A stretch of DNA of 13,488 bases from Thermofilum sp. (GTDB taxonomy: Archaea; Thermoproteota; Thermoprotei; Thermofilales; Thermofilaceae). The notes beneath the pieces were generated by a model. The model was not told the origin of the DNA. It ran no database searches and saw only the letters and a program-made list of their open reading frames with translations. The position numbers and the translations under genes were made by a program. The stretch is from the NCBI GenBank assembly GCA_020832965.1, contig JAJHRM010000046.1:1-13488 (forward strand). The letters run 5' to 3'. This document shows, piece by piece, positions 1-6,266 of this stretch (within the stretch, counting starts at the first letter, position 1; every line of letters starts with the position of its first letter).

Positions 1-1031
1 TAGTCTCTAGCATCAATGCCTGAACCATGCTTGATTAATAGCTCAGCGACTTCCCCATTTTTTGCATAATGTAACGGAGTTGCTCCATACTCATTTCTAG
101 AGTTCACGTCTGCTCCATGCTCTATCAGAAGTTGGGCAATATGGACATTGCCTTGAGACGCTGCCTTGTGCAGAGGAGTTGCACCCCTGCTATCCCTAGC
201 GTTCGCGCTTGCACCCTTCTCCAGGAGATATCTAACTTTAACAATATCTCCTTTTTCTACAGCCCTAATGAGTTCCGAATTTAGATTTGCCGAGACTGTG
301 ACAGGAGGAGGTGGTGGAAGAGGCGCGGGCATATTAAAACTTTGGCTCATTTGAGTCTGTTTTTTATGTTCTTTGATTTCTAGAGGCAAAGTGAAATCAA
401 GAGAGGATGCAGTTTCACCTTTAAATTCTTCCATAGTCACTACGCGCTTGATGTGGTAGTAACCAAAGGTAATTAAAGGTGTGAATATCGCGCCGTTTAT
501 TGCGACAGATAAGCTTATCAACATGTAAAGTTCTAGCGGAAGGACATCTCCCGTTATACTGTCAATAAGGATAGCAAAAATCAGGGTTATAAAAGAGCTA
601 AGTACAGCGAGTAGTGCACACAATAGTAACCCGGCGGTCTCTCTTCTCTTCCTTTCTGGCAGGGCGCGGGCTGCTAAACCCATAAGCAAGCCTTCAAGGC
701 CTAGACTTAGCTCTACACCAGGCGATAATCCTCCTTTAATAGAAAAGAGAGATAGCGCGCTCGCTAACCCAATTGTGAAACCTGTTATGGGTCCGAAAAC
801 GTAGCCAAAGAACATGAGAAAAGCGACACCTGGCCAAAGACTTATACTTATATCGTAAGAGCTAACTCTAAAATGGGAAATAATATGGGGAATAAAAGGG
901 TAAATTATATCGAAAAAAATACCTAAAAAGATTAAAAAGAGAGTACCAACTATTATCACAACTATTTGAGACTTGATAAAGTCTGTTCTGGTAGAATGAC
1001 TTGGGCCCGGGAAGGGACTCGTCATACTCAT
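1..1031 (-). CDS. ECF S-component-like membrane domain fused to ankyrin repeats (partial)
   Basis: About 343 residues are visible; the C-terminus lies beyond the left edge. Residues 22-192 form six hydrophobic helices. The stretch around 66-98 (LWPGVAFLMFFGYVFGPITG) and a following Gly-rich helix resemble substrate-binding S components of ECF vitamin transporters. A charged loop (PERKRRE) separates helices 4 and 5. A linker (193-247) with a PAPLPPPP run leads into at least three ankyrin repeats, with ATPLHKAA, ATPLHYA and GADVNSRN signatures. Ankyrin repeats bind proteins, so this half is probably a cytoplasmic interaction arm. The substrate cannot be told and no ECF ATPase genes are in view. 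ATG 1031 is chosen because a TATA box lies about 27 nt upstream, as in leaderless genes; ATG 1046 and 1025 are alternatives. The ankyrin part is certain; the S-component assignment is by resemblance. Confidence 0.8.
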   Translation of the reverse strand, partial: MSMTSPFPGPSHSTRTDFIKSQIVVIIVGTLFLIFLGIFFDIIYPFIPHIISHFRVSSYDISISLWPGVAFLMFFGYVFGPITGFTIGLASALSLFSIKGGLSPGVELSLGLEGLLMGLAARALPERKRRETAGLLLCALLAVLSSFITLIFAILIDSITGDVLPLELYMLISLSVAINGAIFTPLITFGYYHIKRVVTMEEFKGETASSLDFTLPLEIKEHKKQTQMSQSFNMPAPLPPPPPVTVSANLNSELIRAVEKGDIVKVRYLLEKGASANARDSRGATPLHKAASQGNVHIAQLLIEHGADVNSRNEYGATPLHYAKNGEVAELLIKHGSGIDARD

Positions 1032-1053
1032 GCCTGATTTTATCATTAGAAAA

Positions 1054-1061
1054 TGTATAAA
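1054..1061 (-). promoter_or_regulatory. TATA box of the membrane-ankyrin gene
   Basis: Minus strand reads TTTATACA about 27 nt before ATG 1031, the archaeal TATA-to-start spacing for a leaderless transcript. Confidence 0.5.
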
Positions 1062-1094
1062 TTAAGCTTTTGCTAATTTCAATTAGGCTGGAGC

Positions 1095-1196
1095 GAGTTG
1101 TGCGCACACGTTTCTTAGCTCTTTTATGTTCTCCCCTTTCTGCTTTGTCAGTGATGATGGAGTTCATCACGGAGAAACTCACTTCAGACTCTGTGC
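1095..1196 (-). pseudogene. Fossil fragment of the coiled-coil membrane protein family
   Basis: The minus strand encodes ESEVSFSVMNSIITDKAERG, which aligns with EPEVRLFMLNSILPDVAKKE of the three intact copies at 2371, 4755 and 6769. At DNA level an 11-base block (GATGGAGTTCA), an 11-base spacer and CTCAC-TCAG-CTC blocks line up in the same order. An in-frame stop lies just upstream (TAG followed by CCC CCC AGC), and no heptad repeats or membrane helix follow. It is read as a decayed fourth copy. A short unrelated ORF is the alternative, but the matching spacing makes homology likely. Confidence 0.5.
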
Positions 1197-1412
1197 ACAA
1201 GCTGGGGGGCTAGGAGAATTATGTGTTTAAATCCTTCTGTATTCTAGTGGAAACAGGGTTGGAGGAAAGGAAAAGTTGGAAATCGTTTCGTAGGGGTAAC
1301 CTCAAATGGGGAAGATTACATGTGTGGATTGGAGATTTAACTGTTTGAGAGCGGATTTGCTCTGTGTGTTTAGCTTTTTCGCAAAAGTATGGAGGAGAGG
1401 TGGCTGTGTTGT
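1197..1412. other. Intergenic stretch, no supported gene
   Basis: A 33-codon plus-strand ORF from GTG 1247 to TGA 1348 is open but has no recognisable motif, and I do not call it. No RNA gene or strong repeat was seen. Confidence 0.5.
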
Positions 1413-1835
1413 TTAGAGGGTGATTATGGTGGCTACGTAGTCTGGGAGGCGCTGCCAGTCTTTGTCTAGCGTTATGATGCCTAGCTCTCCCTTTCTGGCT
1501 GTTATTGCATTGAGTGCGTCTCCGGGATCTATGCCTCGCTGTAGAACCAAGCTAGCAGCCTCCCTGAGCTCAGGAACCGTAAGCTTCTGCTCGAGGACCT
1601 CTATTCCGAGCTCTAGGAGTGTTGAGGGGAGCAGCTCGACTAGGCGCTCGTATCCCCTGGTCCTCTTGGCATCTCCTTCAGCTAGCCAGAGGTTTCTTGA
1701 CTCGAGCGCCCAGTTGAGGTATTCGAGCAGGACGATTGGGGTGATGTACAGCTTCGTGTTGAGGGTTCTTAGGGCCCCCAGTTTCCTGGAGGCCGGGACG
1801 CATGTGTCTACTATTGCCCCTCTGCGCTCCTCCAA
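1413..1835 (-). CDS. vapC: Orphan PIN-domain ribonuclease toxin (VapC-like)
   Basis: This 140-residue protein fits a PIN-domain RNase, which cleaves RNA with a metal held by acidic residues. These are visible as D10 (IVDTC), E38 (VLLEYLNW), D106 (DPGDALNA) and D124 (ITLDKDW). The N-terminus is unusual: the start is TTG, and the only upstream signal is an AT-rich TATA-like block about 24 nt before it, which fits leaderless expression. A 16-bp GCGC palindrome sits between that block and the start codon. No antitoxin gene adjoins it on either side, unlike the VapBC pair at 5327-5999. It may be an orphan toxin, or a PIN protein with another RNA role. Confidence 0.85.
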   Translation of the reverse strand: MEERRGAIVDTCVPASRKLGALRTLNTKLYITPIVLLEYLNWALESRNLWLAEGDAKRTRGYERLVELLPSTLLELGIEVLEQKLTVPELREAASLVLQRGIDPGDALNAITARKGELGIITLDKDWQRLPDYVATIITL

Positions 1836-1839
1836 GCTC

Positions 1840-1855
1840 TAGCGCGCGCGCGCTA
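1840..1855. repeat. GCGCGCGCTA site, palindromic double form
   Basis: TAGCGCGCGCGCGCTA is a perfect 16-bp palindrome containing the recurrent 10-mer in both orientations. It starts 4 nt from the TTG start of the PIN gene and touches its TATA-like block. Confidence 0.85.
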
Positions 1856-1863
1856 TTTTAATA
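1856..1863 (-). promoter_or_regulatory. TATA-like box of the orphan PIN gene
   Basis: ATTAAAAT on the minus strand, centred about 24 nt upstream of TTG 1835. The transcription start would fall beside or inside the GCGC palindrome. Confidence 0.35.
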
Positions 1864-1870
1864 GTTGCTA

Positions 1871-1878
1871 CTTTATAG
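1871..1878 (+). promoter_or_regulatory. TATA box of the ACT-domain gene
   Basis: CTTTATAG lies about 27 nt before ATG 1901. This places the transcription start at that ATG and supports it as the original start of the gene. Confidence 0.5.
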
Positions 1879-1900
1879 CAGTGCAGCATGCTTGCTTGCG

Positions 1901-2309
1901 ATGAGCATGAGGTTTAATGAGCTTAGAGGAAAGGTTAGGATAGGGTTCAGCGTGGATGGAAACAGGTACATAGTAGGTGAACCGTAATGTTCCTGTTTTT
2001 TCTAACGAAGTTTTCGCGGTTATTAAAGATAAAAGTGAGTTCACCGCTATTTTTCGAGAAGGAGCTGACTTACAAGTCATTTGCGGAGAAAAGTTTTTCA
2101 AGATAATAACTTTTGAAGTGAGGCTTCCATTTGAGTTGACAGGTTTTCTTTCCTATGTCTCTACGCTCTTAGCAAATGAAGATATACCCATTTTTGTTAT
2201 TTCTACCTATTCCACTGACCATTTACCTGTTAGGGAAGAGCGCCTGGATAAAGCGGTAAAGGTTTTGCAGAAGAATGGCTTTGTTTTGACGCAAGGACAC
2301 CAAGCTTGA
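1901..2309 (+). pseudogene. ACT-domain protein (CASTOR-like), frameshifted
   Basis: The first part (1901-1987, 28 codons from ATG) ends in RYIVGEP and a TAA. The second part (from GTG 1977 in another frame) carries the conserved ACT core: LPFELTGFLSYVSTLLANED, then IPIFVISTYSTDHLPVREE. Removing one T near 1985 joins them as RYIVGEP-NVPVFSNEVFAV, matching the family's usual R-Y-x-V...P-x-x-P-V-P start. ACT domains of this type usually bind small ligands such as amino acids. The TATA box points to ATG 1901, so the transcript seems to begin with the broken frame. If the shift is real, only a GTG-initiated 110-residue protein would be made; a sequencing error or programmed frameshift would restore the full protein of about 135 residues. 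Confidence 0.65.
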
Positions 2310-2370
2310 CTTTAGTTTCTGTAAAGCCACGCGCAAGCGCGAGCGCGCGAATGGTTGTGCTGCAGGTAGG

Positions 2371-2775
2371 TCATATTGCTTTTATCAGCCTGAGTAGTAT
2401 TGGTATGACTGTTGCCCCCCATATCGTCAGGATGATGCCTACCGTCCACTTGAAGTTGCTGTACATCTCTCTTCTTAGCTGGGCTATCTCCCCCCTCAAC
2501 TGAGCTATTTCCTGATTTATTTCCCCCCTCAGCTGTGCTATCTCCCCCCTGACTTGACTTATCTCTCCCCTTAGCTGTGCCATCTCCCCCCTTAGCTGTG
2601 CTATTTCGTTCCTCAGCTCCTTTATGTCCTCTTTTTTAGCTACGTCGGGTAGGATGGAGTTCAGCATGAACAGCCTCACCTCAGGCTCGGAAACGATGAG
2701 CTCCGCAAGCCTAGTTTTTAGTTTCTTGTTTGCTTCTATTTCCTCTATTACTTTCTCGGCGAGAGACGTCTGCAT
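2371..2775 (-). CDS. Coiled-coil membrane-anchored protein, copy 1 (six heptads)
   Basis: A 134-residue protein of unknown function. Residues 1-56 are charged helix with the family block VRLFMLNSILPDVAKK. Residues 57-102 are tandem heptads of the type EIAQLRG (Ile and Leu spaced i, i+3), six full ones plus a partial EINQ, giving a coiled coil. Residues 111-130 (VGIILTIWGATVIPILL) form one membrane helix near the C-terminus, so the coil should face the cytoplasm. The layout recalls DUF1640-type proteins, but I cannot assign a family. Residues 8-22 use Lys where copies 2 and 3 use Arg, while the DNA of the last third is identical in all three. Homology to copy 3 runs about 20 nt past the stop, to about 2348. 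Confidence 0.8.
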   Translation of the reverse strand: MQTSLAEKVIEEIEANKKLKTRLAELIVSEPEVRLFMLNSILPDVAKKEDIKELRNEIAQLRGEMAQLRGEISQVRGEIAQLRGEINQEIAQLRGEIAQLRREMYSNFKWTVGIILTIWGATVIPILLRLIKAI

Positions 2776-2804
2776 TTTGCTTCATTTAATGGGGAGGGAT
2801 GGGA

Positions 2805-2814
2805 TATATAAATT
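2805..2814 (-). promoter_or_regulatory. TATA box of coiled-coil copy 1
   Basis: AATTTATATA, part of an upstream block AAGCAGAATTTATATAT nearly identical in all three copies. Spacing to ATG implies a leader of only a few nt. Confidence 0.6.
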
Positions 2815-2825
2815 CTGCTTGGGAA

Positions 2826-3264
2826 AGTTTGGGTGCGGGGTTTTGGCGGCTTTATGGGGTCTGGGCGGGGTTACGTGTTGTGTTTTACTGGGAGGCGGGG
2901 GTGGTGGGTTGCTTGCTGGTTGGGGTCCTACCGGGTCTTGGGCTGGCTCTACCTCTATTTACGTTTGTGGAGCTTTAAGTTTTGGCTTTCCCAAAACATC
3001 GTTTAAGGGGTTGCTTCAATATTGGTGTAGGTAGAGTTTGTTTCCTGTGACAGCCCGCGTGGGGCTTTGGTTTTTGCCGAGATTTAACTCTTCGACGACA
3101 TTGTGGAGCTTATTGGCTGAGTGTTTTTAGAGCTTTGTGGGGGTGTGCGGATAGTTAGGCGTCTCATGGAAATTCCCTTGTATGCCCCATTCTTTCTTTT
3201 TCAGGAAGGGTAAAGACGAATATCTTCTTCTCCGGAAATAGGGGTTTTTCTTGTGGAGGGAGTG
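2826..3264. other. Gene-poor stretch with a G-rich + strand
   Basis: No coding region is supported. The + strand from about 2830 to 2945 is strongly G/T-rich, with G runs at 2890-2892, 2896-2901, 2905-2907 and 2922-2925 that could form a G-quadruplex. The long minus-strand ORF at 3127-3543 is the shadow of broken plus-strand antitoxin DNA. Confidence 0.45.
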
Positions 3265-3490
3265 ATGGAGACGGTTAGGGTTGGGAAGAGATGCACGATT
3301 TTTGGTTCCTAGGATGGTTAGAAGGAAGCTTGGCATAAGGGAGGGAGATGTCCTTACGATAAGTGTAGAGGTGATTAAATAGTTTTGAAACGGTTCAGCG
3401 TTGATCCGTTTGAGAGGCTGGGGGCTATAATTGGAGAGCAGTGTAGGGAGGAGATCGATGAGGAACCAGCCGTGGGGCGGCTCTTGGATG
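3265..3490 (+). pseudogene. Broken AbrB/SpoVT-type antitoxin (VapB)
   Basis: Three frames together spell an AbrB antitoxin. METVRVGKRCTIF begins at 3265; PRMVRRKLGIREGDVLTISV follows after a one-base insertion near 3308; then, past another shift and a stop near 3376, IVLKRFSVDPFERLGAIIGE. The middle segment is the classic swapped-hairpin DNA-binding motif of the family. With at least two frameshifts and one nonsense codon it cannot give a working protein. It overlaps the start of the PIN remnant at 3488, the usual vapB-vapC arrangement. Confidence 0.7.
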
Positions 3491-3556
3491 CCAGTCCTGA
3501 ATACGGAGGTTATCTTCGCTCCGAGCCTCGCGAGGGTAGGCATCAGTCCGCCTTAA
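3488..3556 (+). pseudogene. VapC N-terminal remnant
   Basis: From ATG 3488 the frame reads MPVLNTEVIFAPSLARVG and stops after 22 codons. It resembles the first strand of PIN toxins (VLDTEVIFA), with Asn in place of the first catalytic Asp. It starts in the tail of the broken antitoxin, so it is read as that antitoxin's lost partner. Confidence 0.45.
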
Positions 3557-3569
3557 GTGTGCTTAAGCG

Positions 3570-3701
3570 GAGGGGATTAAAAGGCTACAGACAGTGCATG
3601 GGAAATATGGGATCAAGGAGAATGACTACGCTTTAGTCGAGGTCAAGGGTAAAGAGCTTGTGATAGCAGGAGCTCCTAGCATTGAGGGAACACCGGAGTG
3701 A
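3570..3701 (+). pseudogene. Second AbrB-type antitoxin fragment
   Basis: The frame reads VHGKYGIKENDYALVEVKGK, then ELVIAGAPSIEGTPE and TGA. This is the second half of an AbrB fold (KYGIKEND, ALVEVKG). An in-frame TAA at 3564 removes the N-terminus. The next PIN remnant begins 63 nt downstream, so this was probably another vapBC pair. Confidence 0.55.
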
Positions 3702-3764
3702 GTCAAGCCGGGAAGAAAGAGATTGAGGGCAAGGTAAGCTGACCCGGTCGATCTGGGGGGTTCG

Positions 3765-3929
3765 ATGGAGGTGCTTGTAGGCGCCAGTCTCCTCATCGAA
3801 AGTCACAGCGCCTGAGAGTCAGGCACGGCTCATTGATTCTCTCGCACATGAGATCTCTATGCCCGCTTTACCGCTGTGGAGATGGTAAAGCATAAGAGTA
3901 TCCTTGTACCCCGCATCTTAGGAGGTTCT
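3765..3929 (+). pseudogene. VapC N-terminal remnant, second
   Basis: ATG 3765 gives MEVLVGASLLIESHSA then TGA. This is a PIN start with Gly for the catalytic Asp of LVDAS. Other frames continue with ARLIDSLAHEISMPAL and TAVEMVKH, resembling the second PIN motif with its Glu. A matching PIN C-terminus appears at 4566, so the gene may have been split by the DNA between them. Confidence 0.5.
3920..3925 (+). promoter_or_regulatory. Shine-Dalgarno site AGGAGG
   Basis: A strong site with a 4-nt spacer before ATG 3930. It decides that start over the in-frame ATG at 3876, whose extra codons look like PIN remnant. Confidence 0.6.
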
Positions 3930-4307
3930 ATGACGGTTGTCTGGGTTGTAGAGGCGGTGAAGAAGTGGTGCGAGGGGCATGGAGACCTGGATTGTTACGA
4001 TGAAGCTAGTAGAAGATTTGGACGCTGGATCCACAGCGCAAGCTATGGAAGCTGCTTCGAGCTCGGCGAGAGGGTGGAGAAATACCTTGGGCCAAGAGGA
4101 GACCCGATAGTGCTGCTGAAATTTTTCTGCGGAGCTCTCGAGACAGAACTGGAGTACGACGAGCAGGCCTACATGCTTCTCAAGGATGCCCTCAGGTATT
4201 TAGCTGAGACAAGTGAGGAGACAATAATAAGATCCCATGCAAAAGCCCTGGTCGAGCTCATCACAGTTGCGGAGAGCTTAAGAAGTGGAATAGTGTGCTC
4301 AGGCTAG
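3930..4307 (+). CDS. Hypothetical helical protein inside a split vapC
   Basis: A 125-residue protein I do not recognise. It reads as mostly alpha-helical and soluble, with Cys at WCEGHGDLDCYDEASRRFG and a helical second half (DPIVLLKFFCGALETELEYD, then LLKDALRYLAET). No catalytic motif, signal peptide or membrane segment is visible. Base and amino-acid use look like a real gene: Glu, Leu and Ala rich, with no low-complexity shadow signs. It lies between N- and C-terminal remnants of a PIN gene, so it may be inserted DNA. Its stop overlaps by 3 nt the stop of a weak minus-strand ORF. Confidence 0.6.
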   Translation: MTVVWVVEAVKKWCEGHGDLDCYDEASRRFGRWIHSASYGSCFELGERVEKYLGPRGDPIVLLKFFCGALETELEYDEQAYMLLKDALRYLAETSEETIIRSHAKALVELITVAESLRSGIVCSG

Positions 4308-4507
4308 TGGGGTTTCCATCTTAGCTGTTGCAAATAACGTCTGAGTGGGGGTTGGTGAAGCTTTTCAAGCTGGGTCGGTTGAAAGTAGTCCTCCAGGAAC
4401 ACCGCCTCCAGCCCTTTCCTCAGCGCATCCTCCACGCTTTTCATCTTTTCCCTCTTCCTAAAGACAGCTTTCGCCCGCAGATCTTCGAGGCTGCCAGAAC
4501 GTAGCAA
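4304..4507 (-). CDS. Small hypothetical ORF
   Basis: A 67-residue open frame from TTG 4507, rich in Lys, Arg, Glu and Leu (KREKMKSVEDALRKGLEAVF). Composition suits a charged helical protein, possibly a gene remnant. No domain, promoter or ribosome site supports it, and a TGA precedes the TTG directly. A GCGCGC hexamer (4521-4526) lies 14 nt upstream. Confidence 0.3.
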   Translation of the reverse strand: MLRSGSLEDLRAKAVFRKREKMKSVEDALRKGLEAVFLEDYFQPTQLEKLHQPPLRRYLQQLRWKPH

Positions 4508-4565
4508 TCAGTGGTGGATGGCGCGCCTATCAAGCAAGCCGGGCTTGAGGGCATGTTCGGACTAA

Positions 4566-4690
4566 GATTCAGGCAGCCTTATTGCCGCATCAGCCTTCTC
4601 GGTTGACGGGGTAATCGTGTCGGATGACAAAGCCTTTGACAGGGTCCCGGGGACTAAGGAGGGTGCTGCTGACCAGCAAATATTTCTTCT
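4566..4690 (+). pseudogene. VapC C-terminal remnant
   Basis: The frame SLIAASAFSVDGVIVSDDKA continues FDRVPG. This is the typical end of a PIN toxin, with the last Asp in VSDD. A one-base insertion in the CCGGGGA run near 4650 moves the tail (LRRVLLTSKYF) to another frame, and a TAA lies just upstream at 4563. It could be the other end of the gene begun at 3765, or an independent fragment. Confidence 0.6.
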
Positions 4691-4754
4691 CGAACTACAA
4701 AGGAAACATTCCGATATGTTCTTTTTTGTGTAGCAGCCTGTGGCGCGCTATGAG

Positions 4755-5063
4755 TTATATTGCTTTTATCAGCCTGAGTAGTATTGGTATGACTGTTGCC
4801 CCCCATATCGTCAGGATGATGCCTACCGTCCACTTGAAGTTGCTGTACATCTCCCTCCTAAGCTGTGCTATCTCCCCCCTTAGCTGTGCTATTTCGTTCC
4901 TCAGCTCCTTTATGTCCTCTTTTTTAGCTACGTCGGGTAGGATGGAGTTCAGCATGAACAGCCTCACCTCAGGCTCGGAAACGATGAGCTCCGCAAGCCT
5001 CATCCTCAGCCTCCTGTCTGCCCCTATCTCCTCTAATACCCTCTCTGCAAGGGAGGTTTGCAT
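4755..5063 (-). CDS. Coiled-coil membrane-anchored protein, copy 2 (two heptads)
   Basis: The shortest copy, 102 residues, with the same N-terminal block and C-terminal membrane helix (79-98) as the copies at 2371 and 6769. It has only two heptads (EIAQLRG, EIAQLRR) at 57-70. The difference from copy 3 is exactly 14 residues, two 21-bp units, as expected from loss or gain of tandem repeats. The upstream TATA block is conserved. The stop is TAA, where the others have TGA. GCGCGCTA (4743-4750) lies just beyond the 3' end. Confidence 0.8.
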   Translation of the reverse strand: MQTSLAERVLEEIGADRRLRMRLAELIVSEPEVRLFMLNSILPDVAKKEDIKELRNEIAQLRGEIAQLRREMYSNFKWTVGIILTIWGATVIPILLRLIKAI

Positions 5064-5093
5064 TTGTCTTCACTTATATGTGGAGGAGTGCGA

Positions 5094-5103
5094 TATATAA
5101 ATT
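5094..5103 (-). promoter_or_regulatory. TATA box of coiled-coil copy 2
   Basis: AATTTATATA within the block AAGCAGAATTTATATAT, shared with copy 1. Confidence 0.6.
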
Positions 5104-5195
5104 CTGCTTAGAAGAGTTCTCGAAGACCCGTCACTTCTATCGCTTTTGAGGGACTTTGACCGGAGCTTTGTATTGTCTTGTTGTTTTCCCCGATT

Positions 5196-5228
5196 TGCTA
5201 AGATAACTCCCTAAGCCTATCGGTGGAG
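5196..5228 (-). pseudogene. Possible fossil of a MNT nucleotidyltransferase
   Basis: This 33-nt stretch matches the intact nucleotidyltransferase gene at about 9537-9570 at roughly 29 of 33 positions, including CTCCCTAAGCCTA. On the minus strand it spells DRLRELS before a stop, as in TGRLRELSER of the intact protein. The match is short, so chance or convergence is not excluded. Confidence 0.35.
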
Positions 5229-5326
5229 TGATGTGGAGAGCGCTTAGCGAAACCTCAACCTCTAAGTTATGCGGCGGATTCCTAAAACGCTGTCATTAGT
5301 TCAAGTCGTCCAAGCCAGGAAGGGGC

Positions 5327-5749
5327 TTAAGGGCCTTTAGGCGTTTCTATTAGCTTGCTCGGATGCAGGTACGTTAATTCCTTTACGCCAGAGTACTTCT
5401 TGTCGAAGCTGACTAGAGTTGCTCCTGCACTTATGGCAACTGCTGCGTGCAACGAGTCGAAGTAGGAAAGGTGGTGTTCGGTCCTTAGGGCGAGCGCTTT
5501 TTCCATATGGGTGGGGCGTGGTGAGGGTAAGTTTATGCTGTAGTAGGCTATCAGGCTCTCGAGCGCCCAGTAGAAGTCTGGGAGTGCGACTTTTATGCGC
5601 CCCGAGCTTACGAGGAGGTCTAGCTCAACTAGGCTGTATGGGCTGAGTAGGAGGGGTTTAAGGATGCGGAGCGCTTTCAGTGCAGTCTCGTGGTTTTTGT
5701 CTCGGGGTGAGGCAACCGCTAGGATGATGTCCGTTTCGATTAAGTACAC
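5327..5749 (-). CDS. vapC: VapC PIN-domain toxin
   Basis: A 140-residue PIN RNase with D7 (ETDIILA), E42 (SLVELDLL), D98 (YFDSLHAA) and D116 (VSFDKKY) in the expected order. The frame is open further upstream, but the start is placed at GTG 5749. This leaves one base between it and the antitoxin stop, puts GAGGAG a few nt upstream, and gives the standard N-terminus VYLIETD. It forms an operon with the AbrB-type antitoxin directly upstream and is the only complete VapBC pair in the window. Confidence 0.9.
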   Translation of the reverse strand: MYLIETDIILAVASPRDKNHETALKALRILKPLLLSPYSLVELDLLVSSGRIKVALPDFYWALESLIAYYSINLPSPRPTHMEKALALRTEHHLSYFDSLHAAVAISAGATLVSFDKKYSGVKELTYLHPSKLIETPKGP

Positions 5750-5750
5750 G

Positions 5751-5999
5751 TTACTCCTCGATGAGTTTTTTGACCTGGTTCTCGGCTGTTCTTCTAAGCT
5801 CACTTATCTCTAGTTCAATGTCTTCTGTACCCTTTATGACTGCTTTCATTAGTAGCTCAACTGGGTCTGCAACTGGCTCGAGAATTATCCGGTTCCCCTC
5901 TATTCTAGCCTTTACTAACCTATTTATGCCGAGTTTTCTTCTTAGTGCCCCCGGAAGAAGTACTCTGCCTTTCTCGTCAACCCTTAACACTTGTTCCAC
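5751..5999 (-). CDS. vapB: VapB antitoxin, AbrB/SpoVT type
   Basis: An 82-residue protein. Residues 1-46 are a swapped-hairpin AbrB DNA-binding domain (VDEKGRVLLPGALRRKLGI). The helical C-terminal half (DPVELLMKAVIKGTEDIELE onward) should wrap and block the toxin. GTG 5999 is preceded by GGTGGGA and a TATA box about 33 nt upstream. Such antitoxins usually repress their own operon together with the toxin. Confidence 0.9.
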   Translation of the reverse strand: MEQVLRVDEKGRVLLPGALRRKLGINRLVKARIEGNRIILEPVADPVELLMKAVIKGTEDIELEISELRRTAENQVKKLIEE

Positions 6000-6027
6000 T
6001 TTCCCACCGTGGAAAAATTTGAAAACA

Positions 6028-6037
6028 TATTTTTAAG
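6028..6037 (-). promoter_or_regulatory. TATA box of the vapBC operon
   Basis: Minus strand TTAAAAATAT, about 33 nt before GTG 5999. Confidence 0.45.
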
Positions 6038-6092
6038 GCTTTCTAACTTATAGCCACCTATACATGTAAGGATTCTCAAGTGTGTGAAAAAG

Positions 6093-6167
6093 ATGCTGAC
6101 CTTGGTAATTCTACTTTTGCTGCTACTAATTCGCTTTAATTATTTCAAAGCCTGGGCGGAGAAGTAA
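6093..6167 (+). CDS. Possible 24-residue membrane peptide
   Basis: The ORF MLTLVILLLLLLIRFNYFKA ends AWAEK. It is one very hydrophobic helix followed by a short charged tail, the layout of small single-pass peptides. There is no convincing ribosome site, and leaderless expression cannot be confirmed. It sits between the divergent vapBC promoter and a pseudogene. AT-rich DNA can give this by chance. Confidence 0.25.
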   Translation: MLTLVILLLLLLIRFNYFKAWAEK

Positions 6168-6266
6168 CATGTTATACGTAGGGAACGAGAACTGAGGGAC
6201 GAGACGAGATATATGCCCAGCGATACGTAAGATGTGTTTGTTCTTTGTTTTTTAAGTTATGCTTTC

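Noticed and set aside
2460..2620. 21-bp tandem repeats considered as a CRISPR array
   Set aside because: The units are contiguous without spacers and encode the heptads of coiled-coil copy 1.
2624..3034. Plus-strand ORF with a Gly/Cys/Leu-rich second half
   Set aside because: Its first half is antisense to coiled-coil copy 1 and its second half is the G-rich intergenic DNA.
3127..3543. 138-codon minus-strand ORF
   Set aside because: It overlaps the broken AbrB antitoxin on the other strand and has no motif; its open frame follows from base composition.
4624..5100. 158-codon plus-strand ORF
   Set aside because: It joins the out-of-frame tail of a PIN remnant to the antisense of coiled-coil copy 2.
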